Assembly (NCBI GenBank): GCA_949752795.1
Contig: OX457061.1
Coordinates: 33,608,425 to 33,672,424, forward strand
Reading direction: 5' to 3'
Length of the DNA: 64,000 nt
DNA from: Hyperoodon ampullatus
Taxonomy: Eukaryota; Chordata; Mammalia; Artiodactyla; Ziphiidae
Shown here: in pieces, positions 57,178 through 64,000 of the stretch
How the letters are laid out: each line of letters starts with the position of its first letter
How positions within the stretch are numbered: the stretch's first letter is position 1
Position numbers and translations under genes: made by a program
Notes under the pieces: generated by a model
Seen by the model: the letters and a program-made list of their open reading frames with translations, nothing else
What the model was told of the DNA's origin: nothing
Databases searched by the model: none

Positions 57178-58068
57178 TTAGCATTTGTTGTAGAGCAGGT
57201 TTGTGGTGCTGAAGTCTCTTAGCTTTTGCTTGTCTGTAAAGCTTTTGATTTCTCCATCAAATCTGAATGAGATCCTTGCTGGGTAGAGTAATCTTGGTTG
57301 TAGGTCCTTTCCTTTCATCACTTTAAGTATATCATGCCATTCCCTTCTGGCTTGTAGAGTTTCTGCTGAGAAATCAGCTGTTAACCTTATGGGAGTTCCC
57401 TTGTATGTTATTTGTCATTTTTCCCTTGCTGCTTTCAATAATTTTTCTTTCTCTTTAATTTTTGCCAGTTTGATTACTACGTGTCTCAGCGTGTTTCTCC
57501 TTGGGTTTACCCTGTATGGGACTCTCTGCACTTCCTGGACTTGGGTGGCTATTTCCTCTCCCATGTTAGGGAAGTTTCCGATTATAATCTCTTCAAATAT
57601 TTTCTCTGGTCCTTTCTCTCTCTCTTCTCCTTCTGGGACTCTTATAATGCGAATGTTGTTGCGTTTAATGTTGTCCCAGATGTCTCTTAGGGTGTCTTCA
57701 TTTCTTTTCATTCTTTTCTCTTTATTCTTTTCCACAGCAGTGACTTCCACCATTCTGTCTTCCAGGTCATTTATCCGTTCTTCTGCCTCAGTTATTCTGC
57801 TATTGATTCCTTCTAGTGTAGTTTTCTTTTCAGCTATTGTACTGTTCATCTCTGTTTGTTTGTTATTTAATTCTTCTAGGTCTTTGTTAAACATTTCTTG
57901 CATCTTCTCCATCTTTGCCTCCATTGTGTTTCTGAGGTCCTGAATCATCTTCACTATCATTATTCTGTGTTCTTTTTCTGGAAGGTTGCCTATCTCCACT
58001 TCATTTAGTTGTTTTTCTGGGGTTTTATCTTGTTCCTTCATCTGGTACATAGCCCTCTGCCTTTTCAT
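57178..58068 (-). pseudogene. L1 ORF1 pseudogene (RNA-binding chaperone)
   Basis: ORF1 normally encodes the trimeric RNA-binding protein of L1 particles. From the ATG at 58066-58068 the frame is open for 217 codons: a basic N terminus, a coiled-coil-like region at about residues 35-125 (repeated EEL/MEAKM-type heptads), then the start of an RRM at about 133. An in-frame TGA at 57415-57417 truncates it; the context suggests CGA-to-TGA CpG decay of an Arg codon. Reading past it, the frame stays open through the C-terminal domain to the natural TAA at 57178-57180. Total would be 296 codons. Confidence 0.93.
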
Positions 58069-58970
58069 CTTGTCTATCTTTCTGTGAATGTAGTTTTTGT
58101 TCCACAGGCTGCAGGATTGTAGTTCTTCTTGCTTCTGCTGTCTGCCCTCTGGTGGATGAGGCTATCAAAGAGGCTTGTGCAAGTTTCCTAATGGGAAGGA
58201 CCGGTGGTGGGTAGAGCTGACTGTTGCTCTGGTGGGCAGAGCTCAGTAAAACTTTAATCCATTTTGCTGCTGATGGGTGCGGCTGGGTACCCTCCCTGTT
58301 GGTTGTTTGGCCTGAGGCAACCCAACACTGGAGCCTACCTAGGCTCTTTGGTAGGGCTAATGGCAGACTCTGGGAGGGCTCTTGCCAAGGAATACTTCCC
58401 AGAACTTCTGCTGCCAGTGTCCTTGTCCCCACGGTGAGCCACAGCCACCCCTGCCTCTGCAGGAGATCCTCCAACACTAGCAGGTAGGTCTGGTTCAGTC
58501 TCCCCTGGGGTCACTGCTCCTTCCCCTGGGTCCCGATGCACACACTACTCTGTGTGTGCCCTCCAAGAGTGGAGTCTCTTTTTCCCCCAGTCTTGTTGAA
58601 GTCCTGCAATCAAATCCCACTGGCCTTCAAAGTCTGATTCTCTAGGAATTCCTCCTCCCATTGCCGGACCCCCAGGTTGGGAAGCCTGACGTGGGGCTCA
58701 GAACCTTCACTCCAGTGGGTGGACTTCTGTGGTATAAGTGTTCTCCAGTCTGTGAGTCACCCACCCAGCAGTTATGGGATTTGATTTTACTGTGATTGCA
58801 CCCCTCCTACTGTCTCATTGTGGCTTCTTCTTTGTTTTTGGATGTGGGCTATCTTTTTTGGTGAGTTCCAGCATCTTCCTGTCGATGACTGTCCAGCAGC
58901 TAGTTGTGATTCTGGTGTTCTCGCAATATGGAGTGACAGCATGTCCTTCTACTCCACCATCTTGGTTCCG
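58069..58970 (-). promoter_or_regulatory. L1 5' UTR
   Basis: About 0.9 kb, GC-richer than the surroundings, upstream of ORF1 and ending near 'aaccaagatggtggag' at the 5' end. In L1s this region carries the internal Pol II promoter. No activity can be judged here. Confidence 0.85.
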
Positions 58971-59214
58971 ATTCCTTCCCAATATATTTTAAATAGATAT
59001 GCCACCTTTTGAAGAAATGGTATGCACCCAAATTTTAAGCCTCTCTCTCCAGACGTTCCTTAACTTCAGACAAGTTCTTTAATCAGCCTGAGAGGCTTGT
59101 CTGCTCACCCACTGGGTCAGGCAGGGGCTGGGAGCTCAGTAAAATTTTTGTAAACAAAATTTTGTAAAAGACTGCAGGATATGAAAGTACTGTAAGATAC
59201 CATTCTCCTATTTT

Positions 59215-59510
59215 GGGATGTTTAAGTTGCTTCCAATTGTTGTCTACCATAAATAACATTATGAAAAATATATTTGTGCTTGAAACATTTCCTACATTTT
59301 AGATTATTTCCTTAAGGTCAGTTCCTAGATTAAGGCATGTAAACATTTTCAAGGCACTTGGTAATTCTTATTAAGTTATCTTTTCAAAAGGTTTACACCT
59401 GTTTCCACTCCTACCCATCAGCAAATGAGAGTTTCAGTACCATTATACCCTTTATAACATTAATTTTTAATTTACATCCTTGTTATAGAAAATGCAATTA
59501 TTATAGAGAT
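59215..59510 (-). repeat. L1M 3' UTR-type relic
   Basis: 'gggatgtttaagttgcttcc', 'aagttatcttttcaaaaggt' and 'ccactcctacccatcagcaa' belong to the same group as 12035, 18560 and 35550. Confidence 0.6.
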
Positions 59511-59514
59511 GTTT

Positions 59515-60250
59515 ACCACTCTGGCAAGATGGTGGGCAGTTAATGAGGAACTCTCTCTCATAAAAATGCATAAATATGCTGTATTAAGTTTAACAACTAA
59601 AAAAATACACAGCAAAGTTTAAGAAAAAAAAAAAAATCTAAGAAACAAAAAGGAAACTCAAAGCCTGACCAGTAAAGTTTAGCAAGCACCCCAGCGTATG
59701 AGTATTAAACCCAGAAATAGGCCAGAGGGCCAGGAGATGGGAATTTAACATCCATTTTGGGACAGGAAACATGGCCAGATGGAGAGATACCTGCATTAAC
59801 TTTGAACCTTCAGAAATTTCCCTTTTTATAAAAAGAGAATTACAATCAGAAAAATCCTAAGCAATAACTCTCAGATATATCAAGGGAATTTGCTAAATAC
59901 TCAGGAGTTAGGAAAAAAAAAAAAAAAGGTTCTGCAAGAGATCTGAACTCCAAGTCCACAACACACATGGGCACAGCATTAGGGTGACCAACTTATCACA
60001 TTTGCTAATACTCTCCTGGTTTTAGCACTGAAAATCCTGTATCTTAGGCAGTATCTCTGCCCCAGGGCAACCTAGAAGTTTGATCATACCACACAGCATC
60101 CAAATGTACACAACCCACATTTTCTAGGAAACCCAAGCCAAGTAAGTATATAAAAATTGGTCTGACCCCTGTGAGTCCCTGTGGATTCAAATGGACTCAA
60201 TTATACAATCATTCTATGCACAGACTTTCACAGAGCAGGGTACTGAGGAC
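59515..60250 (+). repeat. Ancient L1 5' region relic
   Basis: Begins 'ctctggcaagatggtgggca', typical of an L1 5' end, then long A-rich text. A MITE-like piece ('agggtgaccaacttatcac') lies at about 59980-60110. Confidence 0.5.
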
Positions 60251-60254
60251 TCCT

Positions 60255-60435
60255 CCAGATACAGCTGTCAGATAAAATACAGTTCACCCAGTTCAGTTTG
60301 AATTTAAGTCAAACAATTTTTAAGTTGCAATTTGGGGACATACTTATGCTAAAAAAATAGTTATTTTTTGAAATTCAAATTTAACTGGGTATTCTGTATT
60401 TTTATTTGCTAAGTTCAGCAACCCTGCAGTGCCAG
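60255..60435. repeat. Palindromic MITE-like element, copy 1
   Basis: Left arm 'cacccagttcagtttgaatt' and right arm 'gaaattcaaatttaactggg' are inverted relative to each other around a short centre. A second copy lies at 63315-63490. Confidence 0.75.
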
Positions 60436-60469
60436 AAATAAACAGCAACAAGCCACAAATAACCATGTG

Positions 60470-60780
60470 TCCTGGAGATAAAGTCACTCACAAAAATTTT
60501 AAAGTTATATAAGGAAATGAGCCACAGTGATGGATGGTCAGTAGACATAGAAAATGCAATAATTTGTACTTCAAGAACCAGAAATTATAAAACAAACTCA
60601 GACAGTACAAAATAAATGCCTCAAATTATTAAAGAGATAAAAGAAGGAATGGAAACTATAATGAAAGAACAGGACACTGTTAAAAAGAACAGATGGATCT
60701 GTAAAGGAACCAAATAGAACTTGGAGAAATGAAAAATGTAGTCATTGAAACTTGAGATCTAGGTTAAACAGCAAATTAGA
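60470..60780 (+). repeat. Ancient L1/HAL1 ORF1-like relic
   Basis: 'attaaagagataaaagaagg' and 'agaaatgaaaaatgtagtca' with 'taaacagcaaattagagggc' fit old L1 ORF1 text. Continues the relic begun at 59515. Confidence 0.5.
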
Positions 60781-60784
60781 GGGC

Positions 60785-60960
60785 TGAGGAGAGCTATATG
60801 ACCTTAGGCTAGTTATTAATTCTCTGTGCCTCAGTGTTCTCATTTGCAAAGTAGGGATAATAATAGTACCTATATTACAGGGTTGATGTATAAAAATAAA
60901 TATAAAACATCAGAATAGTGCCTTAGTTTCTAGTCAATCAAACAGTAATTATTATTCAGT
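60785..60960 (+). repeat. MIR SINE relic
   Basis: 'atatgaccttaggctagtta', 'tgcctcagtgttctcatttg' and 'ggataataatagtacctata' are forward MIR. Confidence 0.92.
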
Positions 60961-60997
60961 CATGACTTATTAAATATAACTATCTAGAACATCCTTA

Positions 60998-61185
60998 TAT
61001 GGCAGCATTTCCCAAATGTGTGGCTCAGAAAGTTAGCCCTATAAGATGCTCTGAGAAAAAAAAGTACTCCATGATGAAATACTTTGGGAAATCCTATATT
61101 ACCCTAACAATCTCTCAGAGATTCACAGTTGACATTACCATATTAAAGACCTTAAGAAGTTCTGCTGTAAAGAAACCTGTTCAGC
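60998..61185. repeat. MER20-like hAT MITE
   Basis: Opens 'gcatttcccaaatgtgtggc', and 'tgaaatactttgggaaatcc' is the inverted counterpart. Family call tentative. Confidence 0.6.
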
Positions 61186-61189
61186 CTTG

Positions 61190-61350
61190 TCATTTGGATA
61201 ACAAAAAAGATGATGAAATGGATACTCATGGAGGTTCTGTCACTTGGCAAAGCTCCTTCAGCTGGTAAATGGCAGAACTGGTCTGTAAACCGGGGTTGTC
61301 TGGCTCCAAAGTCCATGATTTTAATGACTGCACAATATTGTAAAGCTGAG
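61190..61350 (-). repeat. MIR SINE relic
   Basis: 'gctggtaaatggcagaactg' and 'gttgtctggctccaaagtcc' are reverse MIR. Confidence 0.8.
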
Positions 61351-62324
61351 AAGGAACTTATAATAATCTTCTTGTAAGAAGGCTTCTTTCTGAAAGCACA
61401 GAAACCCAAGGATGAACTTGCCCTAGTGTTCCTTCATGCCAACATCTGCATGTCTGCCTCAACAACCCCCAGTCAGTCCCCTGAATCCCAGAGGACAAGC
61501 TAAGTGTCCTTTGAGTATTTCCTCTCTTCCTGAGGGACATGCAGGGGACAACAGGAGAATGACTGGCTTCTAGGGCCCTGCTTCTAAGAAGTCCCACCAA
61601 GCCCCCTTCAATCACATTATGGTTTTTCTTCTACAACACGTAGCTCATATGGCTGTGCTGATACTGAGTGACACCTCCACATGGTTCCCCAGCCAAATGC
61701 ATGTTTGGGGCTCCCTCAATAAATAGCAATTGAAAACAAAAGATCAAGGCATGAATTCACTAACATTGTTCATATTTTTCAGCTCAAAAAAATTTTATTA
61801 TGTCCATGATTGTTGTGCTGTTACTGTCAATGTCTTTTTCTTACACAAACATTCAAGTTTCCTACTTGAGGGAAATGAAGGTGGAATTTTCTGCATTTAA
61901 TTTTATTCGAGGCAAGGATTTGAATTTCACAAGAACTGATAGGACTTGAGCGAGGCTATTAACTGATTTCCCTTAAAGGTTAATCCTACCCCAGTTGTGA
62001 TTTAAGTTGGAATTTATATGCTGGGTGTATCACTTTTGTTTTCCTAAAGCTGTACTTTTAAATGAGACTGTGTTAAAACCTTTTCCACTACACTCAGAAG
62101 TCCCAAGGTAATCATACTTATGACTACGGCTCACTGGTATTAAGTTGAAGTTAGAAAAGCTAACTAATGATTGTCAAAGATTCTGACAACATAAAAATTT
62201 TTCCTGAGTGAATCCTTAATATCTGTAATACTCGGTTGCTTTTTCAGTAACATTTCATTCCTTTCAGTTCACCAAAATTTTAATTAAACACTCCTATTCA
62301 TATTATATTTTCAATCCTCAACAC
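61351..62324. other. Unique sequence
   Basis: Nothing recognised. Confidence 0.35.
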
Positions 62325-62460
62325 AAAGTGTTTAAGCACTTTTTAAGCGCCAGCCTCTAAACCTGGCATTGGAGATTCTAACATTAATAAGACAAGTTTG
62401 GCCTTCAAGGAGTATACTGTGGATAAAGAAAAAAATCAAGCAGTTAAAAGTAACCAACCA
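62325..62460 (-). repeat. L2 relic
   Basis: 'aacctggcattggagattct', 'aataagacaagtttggcctt' and 'caaggagtatactgtgg' are reverse L2. Confidence 0.6.
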
Positions 62461-62479
62461 ATGCCTTACCAACACAGGC

Positions 62480-62820
62480 ATGGCAACATAAATGAATCTT
62501 AAAATACACGTTACTGATTAAAAAAGAATGAGCTATATAACACAGTGGTACTTCTGTAAATTTAAAAAGCATCCATACAAAAATACAATGAATATTTTGC
62601 AACATACAAATAAAAAAGTACACAAAAATATACATCTGAATGGTTGCCTGTGGGAGAGGAGGAAAAGCAAACTGGAGAAAGGAAGGAAAGAAGGAAGAGA
62701 GGGAAAGAGGGAACAAAGGAGGAAAGGGAGAAAGAATAGGTTTAACTCTCAAGCAACTGGCAGAGCTGTCTGGCAGATACACCGTAGAGAGACAGTATTC
62801 TTTAGATGTCAGTTTTTTCA
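62480..62820 (+). repeat. L1M 3' UTR relic with a GA-rich tract
   Basis: 'gaatggttgcctgtgggaga' is the L1M 3' UTR phrase. A purine-only stretch (ggaa/gaga) lies at about 62676-62735. Confidence 0.55.
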
Positions 62821-63312
62821 CCTAATCCCTTTCTTCTTTGTCCCAAGTCCCTAATTCTCAGGAATTTTCTTAATCAGAAAGCTGTTTAAATAAGAAATAA
62901 ACCAATAATGAACTATGCAACCATGTAAGTGGCTTGGCTTTCAATTTTGACAAGGTGAGCATGTAGGTGTAGACACCGAGTATCCTAAGACACAATCATC
63001 ATGGCAGAGCAAGGAGAGCCAGCTGCCCCCTTCCTGCCCTGCTTTTGATATGTGTGACTGTTCATGTTTAACCTGACTCAGACTGTAACCTGCACCTCTT
63101 TTTGGAAGATCATGCCTTAACCCACTTCTGTTCCTCTAGTGATTGGAATCTCCCTCCTCAAAGCTTTAAGCTTGAGAGAGACCAGGGGAGAGTTTTTCTG
63201 AATCAATCTTTTCTTTCTCTGGGATGCAACACAATCATCAATCAATATTGACTAACTGCTTCCCTCCCCCAACAAAGGCAAGTTCTTCTAGTGGGTTCCC
63301 AAAGTAGCTTGC
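62821..63312. other. Unique sequence
   Basis: Nothing recognised. Confidence 0.35.
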
Positions 63313-63314
63313 CA

Positions 63315-63490
63315 AATAAAATAGGGGACACCCAGTTCAATTTGAATTTCAGAGACATAACAAATAACTTTTTAAGTATGTCCCAAAGATTGCAGGGGAC
63401 ATATTAAAAAAATTATTCACTGTGGATCTGAAATTCAAGTTGAACTGGAAATTCTCTATTTTTATCTGCTAAATTTGACAGTTCTACCCT
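63315..63490. repeat. Palindromic MITE-like element, copy 2
   Basis: Left arm 'cacccagttcaatttgaatt', right arm 'gaaattcaagttgaactgga'. Same design as 60255-60435. Confidence 0.75.
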
Positions 63491-63704
63491 AAAATGAAGG
63501 CACAGGGGCTAGAAAGCTTGGTCTATTGAGGGTTGCTGAAGCACACCCTAGGGGGATACCAGGATGGGGCTAAATACAGGGGCCTAAATATTCCACATTT
63601 TAAAATTTTGCTTTGTTTTTCATTGGATATATAATTGCAAGTAGAATAAAACAGTTTAGTCCTATGAATGAACTATAGTTTTTCCATAGGAGACATATCT
63701 GGTA

Positions 63705-63885
63705 AGAGAGGCAGTGTAGAATAAGGAGAAAAACAATGGCTAGACATCAGAAAAGTCTAATTTTAATCCCAGCTCTACCTCTAGCTAAATCTGTGGAATT
63801 GGGCCTCTTATGTCCCCCGTGTGATCCTCAGTCTCTTCATCTGCAGAATGGGAGTGGAAGCCTAAATGATTTCTAGTGATTCCTT
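63705..63885 (+). repeat. MIR SINE relic
   Basis: 'aatcccagctctacctctag' and 'cagtctcttcatctgcagaa' are forward MIR. Confidence 0.85.
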
Positions 63886-64000
63886 CTGCTTCAGCCCTCA
63901 ATGGTATTCATTATATTGTAGTTACCTAATTTAGTGAAGACAGTTTTGTTGCTCTTAATCCATGCAGGAACAATAAAACTAACACAAATGAAGATTTCTT

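Larger units (their letters stand above)
52848..58970 (-). mobile_element. Near full-length cetacean L1, inactivated
   Basis: On the minus strand it runs from a 5' UTR (start near 58970, with 'aaccaagatggtggagtaga') through ORF1 and ORF2 to a 3' UTR and A-rich tail (T-rich at 52848-52875). Length minus the nested SINE is about 5.9 kb, the full L1 size. Both ORFs have stops or frameshifts. A CHR SINE sits between ORF1 and ORF2. A clear TSD was not found: 'ctttccaat' on the left and 'cttcccaat' on the right are only suggestive. Confidence 0.95.

Noticed and set aside
52847..58980. Possible TSD of the full-length L1
   Set aside because: ctttccaat and cttcccaat are only 9 bp with a mismatch and their positions are loose. 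Not strong enough to call.
1..64000. A new biological system such as a defence cluster, CRISPR or biosynthetic operon
   Set aside because: No repeat-spacer array, no gene clusters and no bacterial-type genes are visible. The window is transposon-rich mammalian DNA.

Overview
This is a 64 kb piece of mammalian nuclear DNA, almost certainly from a cetacean (whale or dolphin). The main evidence is repeated young copies of the tRNA-derived CHR SINE of Cetartiodactyla (typical head GGGCTTCCCTGGTGGCGCAG, internal B-box-like GGTTCGAGCCC, A-rich tail), together with one near full-length L1 of matching type. I saw no pig PRE1 and no ruminant BovB/ART2-type repeats. CpG is depleted and the sequence is AT-rich. 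No window-spanning gene, rRNA, functional tRNA, CRISPR or operon-like structure was found. The sequence looks intergenic or deep-intronic, and most of its information lies in the layering of transposable elements. Repeat family names are given from memory of consensus sequences; sub-family names are approximate.

Layout: 1-13 kb holds L2/MIR relics, a CHR SINE (2193-2486), two tiny L1 insertions with target-site duplications (TSDs), and an ancient L1 3' UTR (8.0-9.5 kb) split by another element. 13-20 kb holds an ERV-type LTR inserted in an older repeat and an L1M fragment containing a MIR. 20-33 kb holds two CHR SINEs in inverted orientation (21.5/22.3 kb), long L2 pieces and L1M 3' UTRs. 33-42 kb has the densest SINE load (37.5, 38.7, 39.2, 40.2 kb), an ERV LTR at 36.5-37.3 kb and two coding-like open segments. 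42-51 kb has L2-type repeats, an LTR-like repeat with a 53-bp mariner remnant inside it, and a clean solo LTR with a 5-bp TSD (47868-48314). 51-59 kb holds an old L1 ORF2 piece broken by a SINE, then a near full-length cetacean L1 on the minus strand (about 52.85-58.97 kb). That L1 is inactivated in both ORFs and carries a CHR SINE 16 bp upstream of its ORF2 start. 59-64 kb holds an ancient L1 5' region and two copies of a palindromic MITE-like repeat.

Four short segments outside recognised repeats look coding-like or exon-like: 5931-6038 (+), 12746-13054 (+), 34547-34807 (-) and 38136-38471 (+). Open stretches of this length are expected by chance in 64 kb, so they are offered only as candidates. 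I did not find a new biological system here. The best leads are these candidate exons and the nested-insertion chronology.
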